A stretch of DNA of 64,000 bases from Candidatus Kirkpatrickella diaphorinae. Its GTDB lineage: Bacteria > Pseudomonadota > Alphaproteobacteria > Acetobacterales > Acetobacteraceae. Of this stretch, positions 44,440 through 54,193 are shown piece after piece (positions within the stretch are counted from its first letter, which is position 1; each line of letters starts with the position of its first letter). The stretch is taken from the NCBI RefSeq assembly GCF_025736875.1, contig NZ_CP107052.1, forward strand, positions 1,600,001 to 1,664,000, written 5' to 3'. Position numbers and translations under genes: made by a program. The notes beneath the pieces were generated by a model. It was not told the origin of the DNA and did no database searches. It saw nothing but the letters and a program-made list of their open reading frames with translations.

Positions 44440-46218
44440 ATGGTCAAACATTGCCTCTTTTTGGCAGGCGCTGCCATGACGTCGGCTCTCGCCTCGCTCT
44501 CAATCGGGCACGCCGAAGATACACCCCTTTTCAAGTCACAACTCAATCAACCTGATGGCGTCGCGGGTCTCAACGCAGACGCCCATGTCACCGCGCCGAT
44601 CGAGACGGAGGGAGACATCAAAGCATTGGGCCATAGCTATCTCGGTCGGCTTTACAGCGGTCAACCGGCGATTATGCAGGGTGTCCCCCGACTTATTGAC
44701 GGCGCGGTGGCCCCGACCTCAATCCTGCTGGGCGGCATCGGATATAATGACTTTGCCCCCACCAAAATCACCTCGCCCCTTATCGGACCCAATGATTTTG
44801 GCGGTTGCGTCCTGAGCGTCAATGATTCACCTTTTGAGCAATATTCCCGGTGCGGGACGGGTTTTGATGAGTCGATCGGGGTTATGGAAAAGGTGCAGAA
44901 CCGCCCGCCCAGACTTGCGCTCGGACAGGATATCAGCGGTGCAGAGCGGCCGCCCAGTGGCGCCACCTACAACGTCTTCTTTGAAGGCACGGATGTCAAA
45001 ATCCGTCCCGCTCTTGCGAAAGAAGATGCTGCTCTGCTTGTACCCCAAACGCGAATTTACGCCAATTATTATAATGGTATGGTCAACACGCGCGCCAATG
45101 GATCAAACGACACGCCGGCCCTCTGGTATAGTTATATCTGGAATTGGTCCTACGGCGAGGATGCACAAGGCTCCTACACGCAAATCAACGTATCCACAGA
45201 TCCTTACAATCTTCAGGGGGGCTGGATGCATAACACCCCGGATTTCAGCGCCGTAAGGACAAATATTGCGCCCGGCCAGAATCAGGGTGACCTTCTCGAT
45301 CACTACGTGTCCTCTTACAGCCATGCCGCTGCTTTCATCGGCCAGGTGGGGAAAAAATTCGTTGTTAACTCAATGATTCAACTCGATGCGAATGTGCCAG
45401 ACAGCCCTACCCTGGCCGCGGAAGGAGAGGAGCTGGACCTCCAGCTTCTCGACACAGCATACTGGGCACATGAGAAGAAATTCACCGTTCATGGCAAAAC
45501 CATTACCCTGACCGGAATGGACCACCCGGCTGACGACTCTTATTTGGAGCGTCTGGCCGGCACTAATCTGATCAAAACCGGCCTCAAGGTTGACGGTATT
45601 ATCTATGGTGGCCGGCCGATCTCAGCAAGTGACAGTGGTTTTCACCTTCATTCCGAAGGTGATCTTGAGGCCGTCAAACCGGGAGACTCCCAGCTTCTGC
45701 TTCAGGTCGGGTCGATGAATTTGGCCGGCGTCTTCAGTTCTCTCCTGCTTTACGGGTCGCATGATCATGCCTGGTCGCCTCAAACCTCTGGCTGGGGTGA
45801 GGAAGGGTCATTGCATCTTGGACTTCAGGAGAAAGCGGATCAGAGCGTGATGGCCGGCACGACGGTCGCATGTAGCTATTGCACGTCGGGTGGTCAGATC
45901 GTCTGGAATCCGATCGGCTATCATTACGGAATCGGTATCGGTGTCGGATTTGGCACCAACATGAAATATGGCGTTCTTATCAAGGATGACGGAATGACGG
46001 TCGCACCAAACGGTCTGACCGCACAGGCTGACATCCGCGCGACAGGCAACATCACATCTGATGGGGTCGTTTCAGCCGCCGCTTATATTGAGAAACTCTC
46101 AACCCCGGCCTCATCCTCTGCCCCCTGCCAACCCGGGCAGTTCTCGGATGATGCGCATTATCATTATGTCTGCGTCGCCACAAATAACTGGAAACGCGTC
46201 GCCCTCGAAGCTTTCTGA
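44440..46218 (+). CDS. Exported protein of unknown function with tail-fibre-like C-terminus
   Basis: 592 residues with a clear Sec signal peptide (cleavage after G-H-A, residue about 25). The body is beta-rich and shows no catalytic motif; the C-terminal 45 residues (S-S-S-A-P-C-Q-P-G-Q-F, Y-H-Y-V-C-V-A-T-N-N-W-K-R-V-A-L) match a short Cys-containing end module that I associate with exported and tail-fibre-like proteins of acetic acid bacteria. GGAG precedes the ATG. It lies on the opposite strand between hom and alaC, which are adjacent in many relatives, so it looks inserted. Its transcript ends at the hairpin at 46290-46319. Confidence 0.75.
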   Translation: MVKHCLFLAGAAMTSALASLSIGHAEDTPLFKSQLNQPDGVAGLNADAHVTAPIETEGDIKALGHSYLGRLYSGQPAIMQGVPRLIDGAVAPTSILLGGIGYNDFAPTKITSPLIGPNDFGGCVLSVNDSPFEQYSRCGTGFDESIGVMEKVQNRPPRLALGQDISGAERPPSGATYNVFFEGTDVKIRPALAKEDAALLVPQTRIYANYYNGMVNTRANGSNDTPALWYSYIWNWSYGEDAQGSYTQINVSTDPYNLQGGWMHNTPDFSAVRTNIAPGQNQGDLLDHYVSSYSHAAAFIGQVGKKFVVNSMIQLDANVPDSPTLAAEGEELDLQLLDTAYWAHEKKFTVHGKTITLTGMDHPADDSYLERLAGTNLIKTGLKVDGIIYGGRPISASDSGFHLHSEGDLEAVKPGDSQLLLQVGSMNLAGVFSSLLLYGSHDHAWSPQTSGWGEEGSLHLGLQEKADQSVMAGTTVACSYCTSGGQIVWNPIGYHYGIGIGVGFGTNMKYGVLIKDDGMTVAPNGLTAQADIRATGNITSDGVVSAAAYIEKLSTPASSSAPCQPGQFSDDAHYHYVCVATNNWKRVALEAF

Positions 46219-46289
46219 ACGTCCACTTCAATTCGGAACGGTCAGGCAGGTGACACCGCCTGAACAAAGCGGCGCATCACTTGTAAGGC

Positions 46290-46319
46290 GGGGTCCCGAT
46301 GATGGAAAATCGGGACCCC
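46290..46319 (+). terminator. Bidirectional hairpin terminator
   Basis: A perfect 11-base stem, GGGGTCCCGAT with ATCGGGACCCC, closes an 8-base loop between the converging exported-protein gene and alaC. No T run follows on either side, so it may be a weak or rho-assisted terminator, but the stem is very stable. Confidence 0.7.
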
Positions 46320-46366
46320 AAGCGTTATTGGCGGCTGATCGATCCCGCCATTTCAGGGGTGGTTCA

Positions 46367-47557
46367 TCACGCCGATACATCATGCTTGTGCAGAAATGCC
46401 TTGATGGCGCGGGTGGCCTGGCGGAGGCGTTGCGTGTTTTCCACCAGCCCGATCCGCACAAACCCGTCGCCATATTCCCCGAAGCCCAGCCCCGGCGCGA
46501 CCGCAACCCCGGCCTCACTCAGCAACATCTTGCTGAAAGCCACGCTGCCAAGATGCGCGAATTGTGGCGGGATCGGCGCCCAGGCAAACATTGAGCCCTC
46601 CGGTGGCGGGACATCCCACCCCGCGGCCGTCAGGCCCCGGATCAATACGTCCCGTCGCTCCTTATACATGGCGCGCATCTCGCTGACACAATCTTGCGGG
46701 CCCGCCAGGGCGCTGACAGCCGCGACCTGTATCGGCGTGAAGGCGCCGTAATCAAGGTAGGATTTGATCCGCGTCAGGGCGTGGATCAGGCGGCGATTTC
46801 CGGCGGCGAAACCCATCCGCCACCCGGCCATGGCGTAGGTTTTCGAGAGGGAAGTGAATTCGACCGCGATATCCTTCGCGCCAGGAACCTGCAAAATCGA
46901 GGGGGGTGGCGTGTCGCCAAAATAAATCTCGCAATAAGCCAGGTCGGACATGATCCAGATTTCCTCCCGCCGGGCGAAAGCGACAAGCTCCTTATAAAAA
47001 TCCAGGCTCGCCACGTAGGCGGTCGGATTGGACGGGAAATTGACGATCAAGGCTGTCGGTTTCGGTATGGAGTGCCGAACAGCGCGTTCGAGCGCGCGCA
47101 GCATCTCGTCATCCGGTGTCGCGGGGATGGCGCGCACGGAGGCCCCGGCAATCATGAAGCCGAATTGATGGATCGGGTAAGACGGGTTCGGCACCAGAAT
47201 CGTGTCGCCAGGCGAGGTGATGGCAGAAGCGAGATTGGCGAGACCTTCTTTTGAGCCCAGTGTCGCGATAACCTCTTCTTCCGGGTCCAGCGCCACATCA
47301 AATCTCTGCTGGTAATAGGAAGCGAGCGCGCGCCGCAAGCCCGGTATGCCGCGACTGACAGAATAGCGATGGGTGCGCGGGTCCTGCACCGTTTCGACAA
47401 GTTTTTTGACGATATGGGGCGGTGTCGGGCTGTCCGGATTGCCCATGCCCAGATCGATAATATCCTCCCCACGGGCACGTGCGGCAGCTTTCGCCTTATT
47501 GACCTCCGCAAAAACATAAGGAGGCAGGCGGCGGATACGGTGAAATTCTTCGGTCAT
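46367..47557 (-). CDS. alaC: Alanine aminotransferase AlaC-like (class I/II PLP enzyme)
   Basis: 396 residues aligning by eye with E. coli AlaC along the front: R-L-P-P-Y-V-F, I-D-L-G-M-G-N-P-D, H-R-Y-S-V-S-R-G-I-P, and G-S-K-E-G-L-A, then V-P-N-P-S-Y-P-I-H. The PLP lysine lies in T-S-L-S-K-T-Y-A-M-A-G-W. AlaC makes alanine from pyruvate with glutamate; annotation pipelines often call the family LL-diaminopimelate aminotransferase. It is on the same strand as hom but separated from it by the plus-strand insertion. Confidence 0.92.
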   Translation of the reverse strand: MTEEFHRIRRLPPYVFAEVNKAKAAARARGEDIIDLGMGNPDSPTPPHIVKKLVETVQDPRTHRYSVSRGIPGLRRALASYYQQRFDVALDPEEEVIATLGSKEGLANLASAITSPGDTILVPNPSYPIHQFGFMIAGASVRAIPATPDDEMLRALERAVRHSIPKPTALIVNFPSNPTAYVASLDFYKELVAFARREEIWIMSDLAYCEIYFGDTPPPSILQVPGAKDIAVEFTSLSKTYAMAGWRMGFAAGNRRLIHALTRIKSYLDYGAFTPIQVAAVSALAGPQDCVSEMRAMYKERRDVLIRGLTAAGWDVPPPEGSMFAWAPIPPQFAHLGSVAFSKMLLSEAGVAVAPGLGFGEYGDGFVRIGLVENTQRLRQATRAIKAFLHKHDVSA

Positions 47558-47665
47558 AACGCTCTGTTCTCTGTACTCAGCTAAAACGCGATAAGCTTGC
47601 CCTTGATTGCGGTATCACAACGGACATTTGTCAACGGGAAGATAAGCAATGTGTGTGGCAGGCAC

Positions 47666-48565
47666 TTACCCTCCAGACTGCTCGACACGCGCGCCATGGC
47701 CAAGTGGTGTTGCCGCGAGCCGGATTTCCCGCGCCGGGATGCCCAATCGCATAAAAGCCTCTCCAACACGCTTAGCACGCAGAATAGCGAGATTCATGGC
47801 GGCCATCTGGTCCGTCAAACTGAAAGAGACCGCGTCTCCATGGCCGGTGATGCGCATGACCTGGCCGAAAAGATGTTGTCCCTTCAGACGATTAATGGAT
47901 TTCTGCCCCTCCATATCCAGAACGTCCGATGTCGCCTGAAACTGGACAAGCCCCCCGGGCGGATCCGCGCGGAAGGATTGCGGGAGGGGGGGGATGACAA
48001 ATTTTGTATCGGGAATGGCGAAGCCCGCGAAAACAGGCGGTGGTGGCGGCGCGTCAGGAATGGGAGGTGTCTCACCAGCCGTGATGGGCGGTGGCGCGAA
48101 ACGCGTCACTTGCGGCAGATCATCATGTGTCGCGTCCTGCGTCTGCGCAGTACGAGGTGCTTCGGGGGATGCGACCGGCATGGTCGATGACGCCGCCTGC
48201 CCTGAATTGCCCAGCTGACCCGATTGCCGCCTGGCATTTCGTGAAGCTGATGGTGAGGGAGGGATCGGGTCCAGCACGAGTGACCCGTCGCGCACGGCCA
48301 GATATTGTGCGTCATTGCGCTGTTCGATCAATTTTTCCGACAAGGTTTTGCGGGCTTCCGTGCTCGGAAACGTCACTGTGTGGCGCGGCACACGCCCGAC
48401 TTTCGGGTAAGGCTTGTCGAAACCGGGGGGCGGCAATAAAGGGCCGGCAATCACCCCACCCTGTAAATCATGCGTCAGGTCGGAAAAATTTTCGACGGCG
48501 TCTTTCTGCCCGCAAGCTGACAGCGCGGTCATTCCCAGCATCAGGCAGAAACGGAGCCTCATCAT
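47666..48565 (-). CDS. OmpA-like lipoprotein
   Basis: About 300 residues. The start at 48565 (or the next codon) gives a signal peptide with lipobox L-S-A-C, so the protein is lipidated; the frame opens at 48673 but the earlier part would block the signal. A Pro-rich middle (about residues 170-190) spans the periplasm and the C-terminal 100 residues resemble an OmpA/MotB peptidoglycan-binding domain (M-R-I-T-G-H-G-D, L-R-A-K-R-V-G-E-A-F). It probably ties the outer membrane to the cell wall. It stands alone between alaC and the Hint protein. Confidence 0.8.
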   Translation of the reverse strand: MMRLRFCLMLGMTALSACGQKDAVENFSDLTHDLQGGVIAGPLLPPPGFDKPYPKVGRVPRHTVTFPSTEARKTLSEKLIEQRNDAQYLAVRDGSLVLDPIPPSPSASRNARRQSGQLGNSGQAASSTMPVASPEAPRTAQTQDATHDDLPQVTRFAPPPITAGETPPIPDAPPPPPVFAGFAIPDTKFVIPPLPQSFRADPPGGLVQFQATSDVLDMEGQKSINRLKGQHLFGQVMRITGHGDAVSFSLTDQMAAMNLAILRAKRVGEAFMRLGIPAREIRLAATPLGHGARVEQSGG

Positions 48566-48741
48566 GGCTTCTGACTTGCGCACATCACGCCCCTTCCCGG
48601 CCAAACCAAGCGCGTGGCCACTCAGCAGGCGCACCACATCGGGCATGATACGCATGAAGCGCGCGGTGAGCAAACATTGTCTGCAACCGCGCGCGCCATG
48701 GCGCCAGGCCCCTTCATGAAGCGCGGGGGAAGCCCGCTGCC

Positions 48742-49758
48742 TTAGGGATGCGAAAGGGACATTTCTAATCCCCTTTGTTGCAGCTTGTAATAAAGGGGTT
48801 CGACGACGTTGCGTGCGACAACAAGCGGCGCGGCCGATGCGCTGTGCCAGTATTTGACAGGCGCGTGATGCGCGGTTTCAATTTCATAATCCCGGAAAGC
48901 CGCGCGGTTGCCGGTATCAAGGTAGCTCTCCGTCAGCAAGCCATTCGCCTCAATGATGGCATGCTCCTCTGTCTCAATATGGTAATAAGTGTAAGCGCGA
49001 AGGGCCTTTTCATAAGAGATCGTGATTCCGTTGACCAGCATCCTTGCAGGGATGAAAGCACCGTCACAGAAAATACAGTGATCCGCCGTCACTAAAAGGT
49101 CATGCGTTGGTTCACCCGGGCCGAATGCATGGGCACGGATGCGCACAGGCGCGCCGGAGAAATCGTCCGGCAAGGAGGAGCGAACATGGCACCGGGCCCG
49201 CCCTGCCCAGATGACACGATCCGCATTGCGGGACCCGTTATGCGCCACCTTCACCCAATCTCCGGGACGGATATGCTGAACAAGCTTGAACCCGCCCGGC
49301 ACAGCAATGCGCGCATTTTTGAGAAAGCAGACGATGGAGCTGAAAGCGTCCTCAGTCGAGTAGTGGTCGGTATATGTGCGTGGCCCCGCCGTCCATGAAT
49401 GGTTGTTCATGTCATAATCGACGATCTGAGACGGCGGCAGCGCGTCTAGAGGCTCAGCGGAGAGGATGAAGTGGCGAAACGGGCTGTTTGTGGACTCCAG
49501 AATGACGGAATCATGGGTGTAATCAAGCTGCCCGAAAAGTTTATCGGGTTCATAGGAGATCGCATGGGTAACGCCACGGTCATCCACAAAATACATGATG
49601 TTGTCTTTAAAAGTAACTGAGATGTTTTTCCAACTGTAATTGGTGTCTTCATCGATTCGATACCGAAGGCGTACGCCGCCACTTTCGGAACTCACCAGAT
49701 GACCATCCTGAAGAGCGTAGATACTGAAGGTGTAGGTCCCCGACTTTGGAACGGCCAT
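48742..49758 (-). CDS. Hint (hedgehog/intein) domain protein
   Basis: 338 residues. The Hint-type domain spans residues about 145-300: I-V-C-F-L-K-N-A-R-I-A-V-P-G-G with a cysteine near the splice-like front, I-R-P-G-D-W-V-K-V, then D-L-L-V-T-A-D-H-C-I-F-C-D-G and Y-Y-H-I-E-T-E-E-H-A-I-I-E-A-N-G. Such bacterial proteins are abundant in Acetobacteraceae and Rhodobacteraceae; autocleavage is suspected but the role is not established. The N-terminal 140 residues are beta-rich, without a signal peptide. It has no intein partner exteins. Confidence 0.85.
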   Translation of the reverse strand: MAVPKSGTYTFSIYALQDGHLVSSESGGVRLRYRIDEDTNYSWKNISVTFKDNIMYFVDDRGVTHAISYEPDKLFGQLDYTHDSVILESTNSPFRHFILSAEPLDALPPSQIVDYDMNNHSWTAGPRTYTDHYSTEDAFSSIVCFLKNARIAVPGGFKLVQHIRPGDWVKVAHNGSRNADRVIWAGRARCHVRSSLPDDFSGAPVRIRAHAFGPGEPTHDLLVTADHCIFCDGAFIPARMLVNGITISYEKALRAYTYYHIETEEHAIIEANGLLTESYLDTGNRAAFRDYEIETAHHAPVKYWHSASAAPLVVARNVVEPLYYKLQQRGLEMSLSHP

Positions 49759-50019
49759 ATACTTTCTCCTATTATTATTACCGAATCGTATCAGGCTTAG
49801 AGAGCGTAATTATATTATTACAACAATATTAAGATAGTCTTTATATCCAGTTTTGTTAAAACTATGTTGAAAGTGCTTGTAATTCCCGCAAAAATAACCG
49901 TTAACCGCTCGATAACGACTCTGAAAGGCGGCACATACCTGCCCAAAGGGCGTCATGAGAACTTTGACAGGGCTTCGCAAACGAGTTTGGGCTTGTGAGC
50001 CGCGTTCATGGAAGGCAGA

Positions 50020-50751
50020 ATGGCGGGCTCAACCGCCGACCGTGAGATAGGACCAGTGCGTATGCAGGTAAAATCCGACTTCCCTTCACAGTTCAATGTC
50101 GCGCGACTTCAAGGCGCCTCTCCCACCTCCATTCGTTCGGCTGACCCGGAGCCCGCCGCACCGGATGGCGGCAATACGGAAGCCGCCCCCGCGCCGGGCG
50201 CGAGCAACGTTGAGAACAAACTGTTTGAGCAGCGTACGGTTCTTATTTTCGGCGGCATTGACGATAAGATTGCGCGGGACGCGACGGCGCGCCTTCTCGC
50301 GCTGGCCAGCGAGTCCGATAAGCCCATTGATGTTTACGTCAATTCACCCGGTGGTCATGTGGAGAGTGGTGACACGATCCATGACGTCATCAAGTTTGTG
50401 GATGAAAAGGCCCCGGTCAATATGATCGGCACGGGTTGGGTCGCGTCCGCCGGTGCGTTGATATTTGCGGCCGGGCATCGTGACCGCCGCTTCTGCCTGC
50501 CGAACACGCGTTTCCTATTGCATCAGCCTGCCGGTGGGGTGCGGGGACCGGCCTCGGATATTGAAATCGAGGCGAAGGAAATTTTGAAAATGCGCGAGCG
50601 GTTGAATCATCTTTTCGCCAAGGTCACCGGGCAGGATTATGAGAAAATTCTCGCGGACACGGATCGCAATCACTGGCTTTCTGCTAAAGAGGCGATCTCT
50701 TACGGACTTGTTACGCGCGTTATCTCTCAGATGTCAGAGCTTACGCGCTGA
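50020..50751 (+). CDS. clpP: ClpP-like protease subunit
   Basis: The Clp protease core cuts unfolded proteins handed over by ClpA/ClpX. Core segments: Y-V-N-S-P-G-G, then G-W-V-A-S-A-G-A-L-I-F-A-A-G with the catalytic Ser, R-F-L-L-H-Q-P-A-G-G with His, and I-L-A-D-T-D-R-N-H-W-L. It has a longer, Pro/Ala-rich N-terminal part (about 65 residues) than standard ClpP. I take ATG 50020 because GGAAGG lies 6 bases before it; 50008 and 50071 are alternatives. No clpX or lon is next to it; the next gene, a ferritin-like protein, follows by 19 bases. Confidence 0.85.
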   Translation: MAGSTADREIGPVRMQVKSDFPSQFNVARLQGASPTSIRSADPEPAAPDGGNTEAAPAPGASNVENKLFEQRTVLIFGGIDDKIARDATARLLALASESDKPIDVYVNSPGGHVESGDTIHDVIKFVDEKAPVNMIGTGWVASAGALIFAAGHRDRRFCLPNTRFLLHQPAGGVRGPASDIEIEAKEILKMRERLNHLFAKVTGQDYEKILADTDRNHWLSAKEAISYGLVTRVISQMSELTR

Positions 50752-50770
50752 TTAAATCGGGGGCCACGCC

Positions 50771-51760
50771 ATGAGTAAGCTTGAAGAAATTTATTCCCAC
50801 CTGCCGGATGCACCGACTGAGAAAACGCTTGCCAAAGCGGATTACGAGGCGCGGCACTGGAGCAGCCCTGTGCAGGGGCCCCTCAAACCCGGGACGGCGG
50901 CGCATAAAAAGGCGGTGGCGGATATGTTCCGCGAGACGTTCAATCCGTACAAGCCCTCCGTCATTAAATGGCCTGAGCTTGACCCCGTGACGCTGAAACG
51001 CATCACCTCCCTTCCGATCTGGGATATTGCCGTCCAGACAGAGGGGAAGGCGCGGCTGCGTATGGCGGCTTACGCCGACATGATTGATGACCCGGATATG
51101 AAAGATGCGCTCTCACGCAATGCGTGGGAGGAGAATCGCCACAAGGAAGTGCTGTCAAACCTCGTCGCGGCCTATGACATTAAAATGGCGCCGGAGCCAC
51201 CTTATATCACCCCAAAAGATACGGAGTGGGCCTATCTGGTGACAGGCTTCTCCGAATGTGTGGATAGTTTTTTTGCTTTCGGTCTCTTCGCGCTGGCGGA
51301 ACAGGCTGGGCTTTTCCCCATGGAGCTGGTCGAAACATTTGAACCGGTGATGCAGGAGGAATGTCGGCATATCCTCTTATTTGCGAATTGGCTGGCCTGG
51401 CATCGCGCCGTGATGCCGTGGTGGAAACGCCCGTGGTTTGAAGCGCGGGTGGTGGCTGTCTGGGCTTTTCTGGCCTATGAGCGCATGGACCTTGCCAAAT
51501 CAATGGACCAGGATGGCAACGAATACACTCAGGACAATAATTTCACCGTCAGTGGCGCGAAAGAGATGACGGATATCGACATCAAGCTGCCAGCGCTCAT
51601 GCAGCTTTGTCTGGATGAAAATGACCGGCGTTTCGCGCATTACGACCATCGTTTACGCCGTCCAACCACCATGCCCAATCTGGTCCGTACGGGCCTGGCG
51701 GCTTATCGCGCCTGGGACAAAATCAGCCGCAAAGTGCGGAAGCGGCGCCTGGCAGCCTGA
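50771..51760 (+). CDS. Ferritin-like di-iron domain protein
   Basis: 329 residues, mostly helical. Two ExxH motifs, E-E-N-R-H-K-E and E-E-C-R-H-I-L-L, plus other acidic residues in helices (F-S-E-C-V-D-S-F) suggest a four-helix bundle with two iron or manganese ions. The function is unknown; relatives include hydroxylases and stress proteins. It is in an operon-like arrangement with the ClpP-like gene. A terminator hairpin follows. Confidence 0.8.
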   Translation: MSKLEEIYSHLPDAPTEKTLAKADYEARHWSSPVQGPLKPGTAAHKKAVADMFRETFNPYKPSVIKWPELDPVTLKRITSLPIWDIAVQTEGKARLRMAAYADMIDDPDMKDALSRNAWEENRHKEVLSNLVAAYDIKMAPEPPYITPKDTEWAYLVTGFSECVDSFFAFGLFALAEQAGLFPMELVETFEPVMQEECRHILLFANWLAWHRAVMPWWKRPWFEARVVAVWAFLAYERMDLAKSMDQDGNEYTQDNNFTVSGAKEMTDIDIKLPALMQLCLDENDRRFAHYDHRLRRPTTMPNLVRTGLAAYRAWDKISRKVRKRRLAA

Positions 51761-51822
51761 AATGCACGGCGGCGCGCGTCCCGCCCCTTTCAGTATCGTC
51801 AAATCATCCTCCGCCTGAGAGT

Positions 51823-51849
51823 GCCCGGCCTTCAAATGAGGGGCCGGGC
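51823..51849. terminator. Hairpin terminator between converging genes
   Basis: The 8-base stem GCCCGGCC / GGCCGGGC closes an 11-base loop, between the ferritin-like gene and the converging EamA transporter gene. The flanks carry no T tract. Confidence 0.55.
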
Positions 51850-51868
51850 GTCGGCGCTCACCCCTCCG

Positions 51869-52780
51869 TCACTCTTTAAGAAAGTGTTCGGCGGGGCTGC
51901 CGACCCGCTTAGGCGGCTTCATGCAGAGATATCCTGAAATAAGGACGAGGATGAGAGCGACGCCGTAGGCGGGCACAAAAACCTCCCCGAAAAACATCAC
52001 CAGCCAGATCGCCGACAAAATCGGAGAAAGGAAAATAAGCGCTGCCGTCTCGCTGGCATCACCGCGGGCACAGGCGAGAACCCAGAGGATGTAAGAGACA
52101 CCATTGATAAAGACACCATTCGCCAGGACGGATACGAGATTGACGTCTTCAAGATGCGGAATCTGGCTGAATGACATCATCAGGATGAGAGAGCCCATCA
52201 TTGATGCAAAAAACAGCCAGAATGTGCCGATAAATGCGTCAGAGACGAAATTTTTACTGAGGGTCGACATCAGCGCAAAACAGAAAGCTCCGGCCAGCAC
52301 AATCAGAATGGAAATCGGATCGGAGATATTGAGTGACGTCAAATGCCCCTTCGTCACCGCGATGAGGAAGGCGAGACTGCCTACAACGAGACCTAGAGCT
52401 TTGACGCGGCCGGGCCATTGCGCGTCCCGAAGCGATGAGAGAAGGACGATCATGAGCGGCCAGCTATATTGCGCAACAAGGACGATCACCCCGTTATAGC
52501 GTGCATAGCCTCGATAAAGGGCCAGGTAGAAAAGACAGTCCAAGAGGCCAAGGATACTGGGAAGAAAAAACCCGCGCCAACCGGGACGCAAAATGCGACC
52601 AACCTGTCGCCCCGCCATCAGGCACGCAGCACCCACTGCGAGAAGGGAGATGACGTTGGAGAGGAAAAGAAACTGGTAAAAATCGAGCCTGGACTGACCT
52701 GTCTTCGCGACGACGGCAATCATACTCCATAAGATGACGCAGATCAGTGCAGCCAGGCGCGGACTCATCGGCATCGTCAT
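51869..52780 (-). CDS. EamA/DMT-family transporter
   Basis: 303 residues with about ten hydrophobic helices in two EamA repeats, as in drug/metabolite transporters such as RhaT or YdcZ relatives. The C-terminal repeat starts near residue 150. The substrate is not visible. ATG 52780 gives the standard short N-terminus; 52774 and 52768 are alternatives. It is a single gene. Confidence 0.88.
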   Translation of the reverse strand: MTMPMSPRLAALICVILWSMIAVVAKTGQSRLDFYQFLFLSNVISLLAVGAACLMAGRQVGRILRPGWRGFFLPSILGLLDCLFYLALYRGYARYNGVIVLVAQYSWPLMIVLLSSLRDAQWPGRVKALGLVVGSLAFLIAVTKGHLTSLNISDPISILIVLAGAFCFALMSTLSKNFVSDAFIGTFWLFFASMMGSLILMMSFSQIPHLEDVNLVSVLANGVFINGVSYILWVLACARGDASETAALIFLSPILSAIWLVMFFGEVFVPAYGVALILVLISGYLCMKPPKRVGSPAEHFLKE

Positions 52781-53036
52781 ATCTCACCTTATTTCGTTTG
52801 ATTTTTGAGATAAAGCACGCTGGCGCGGCGATGTCGTCAGGCGGGGACCGCGACCCTTTCACTTAAAGACATCCAACGCCGTGAGGCAAGGCAGGGACTG
52901 AAATTGTCCCGCTGATTGCAGCATGCTGCCACACCCTGCCGGGATGAGCATCCGCACCTCAAGGCGTAAGAACAGGCGGGCCCTCAAGGTGCGCTTGACA
53001 GGCTGGGCAGCGCCGACATTTGTTGAAGAAGAGGAC

Positions 53037-54083
53037 TTATTCCCCTTCAACAGCCTCCGTCTCCTCCTCCGGCGTGCCCATCATGGCATCGGAGACAACC
53101 CCGGCCTGATCCCGAATGCGGCGTTCAATATCAGCCGCAATCTCAGGATGGTCGCGCAGGAACTGCTTGGCGTTTTCCCGCCCCTGCCCGACGCGCTGAC
53201 TATCATAGGAGAACCAGGCTCCCGATTTCTCGACGATATTGGCTTTGACGCCGAGATCAATCAATTCACCGGTTTTGCTGATGCCCTCACCGTACATAAT
53301 GTCAAATTCAACCTGCTTGAAAGGCGGCGCCATTTTATTTTTGACGACCTTGACGCGTGTCTGATTTCCCGTCACCTCATCACGCTCCTTGATCGCACCG
53401 ATCCGACGGATATCCAACCGCACGGAGGCGTAGAATTTCAGTGCGTTCCCGCCTGTCGTCGTCTCCGGATTACCGAACATGACGCCGATTTTCATGCGGA
53501 TCTGGTTGAGGAAAATCACCATCGTGTTGGAGCGGGAAACTGTGCCCGTCAATTTCCGCAAGGCTTGACTCATCAACCTTGCATGGAGGCCGACATGACT
53601 ATCCCCCATATCGCCTTCAAGCTCCGCCCTTGGGACGAGCGCCGCAACGGAGTCCACCACCAGCACATCCACCGCGCCGGAACGCACAAGCGTATCCGCG
53701 ATCTCCAAAGCCTGTTCCCCCGCATCGGGCTGGCTGAGGAGAAGGTTATCAAGATCGACGCCCAATTTACGTGCGTAACCTGGATCAAGCGCGTGCTCCG
53801 CATCCACGAAGGCGCAGACACCGCCCTTCTTCTGCGCTTCCGCGATGGCGTGGAGCGCGAGCGTCGTCTTGCCGGAACTTTCCGGCCCATAAATTTCGAT
53901 AATCCGGCCGCGCGGCAGCCCGCCAATACCCAGCGCAATATCGAGGGAGAGCGAACCCGTCGAGATTACATCAACCTGCTCATGCGGGCGTTGACCCATA
54001 CGCATGATGGAGCCTTTGCCAAAAGCACGCTCAATCTGACTTAAAGCGCCTTCCAGAGCCTTGTTTTTGTCCATCCTGGTCAA
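53037..54083 (-). CDS. recA: Recombinase A
   Basis: Forms the filament on single-stranded DNA for homologous recombination and triggers LexA self-cleavage. Typical length 348. Walker [10 protein letters not shown], Walker [11 protein letters not shown], the loop-2 region [12 protein letters not shown] and an acidic C-terminal tail are all present. A LexA operator lies about 50 bases upstream of the start. Confidence 0.98.
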   Translation of the reverse strand: MTRMDKNKALEGALSQIERAFGKGSIMRMGQRPHEQVDVISTGSLSLDIALGIGGLPRGRIIEIYGPESSGKTTLALHAIAEAQKKGGVCAFVDAEHALDPGYARKLGVDLDNLLLSQPDAGEQALEIADTLVRSGAVDVLVVDSVAALVPRAELEGDMGDSHVGLHARLMSQALRKLTGTVSRSNTMVIFLNQIRMKIGVMFGNPETTTGGNALKFYASVRLDIRRIGAIKERDEVTGNQTRVKVVKNKMAPPFKQVEFDIMYGEGISKTGELIDLGVKANIVEKSGAWFSYDSQRVGQGRENAKQFLRDHPEIAADIERRIRDQAGVVSDAMMGTPEEETEAVEGE

Positions 54084-54132
54084 TCCCTTTCTTTAGGCTG
54101 ATCCATCAAGCTGCACCGGATCAACAGATCTA

Positions 54133-54147
54133 GAACAAAATACGAAC
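54133..54147 (-). promoter_or_regulatory. LexA (SOS) operator of recA
   Basis: On the minus strand the bases read GTTCGTATTTTGTTC, an exact GTTC-N7-GTTC direct repeat, the LexA site of alphaproteobacteria, located about 50 bases upstream of the recA ATG. Confidence 0.88.
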
Positions 54148-54193
54148 AAAAAAGTTTAATCGCAAGCTAAACTTTAACGATTTCCCTGTCGCA

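Noticed and set aside
53037..54044. Long plus-strand frame opposite recA
   Set aside because: It is an antisense shadow; all RecA motifs are on the minus strand.
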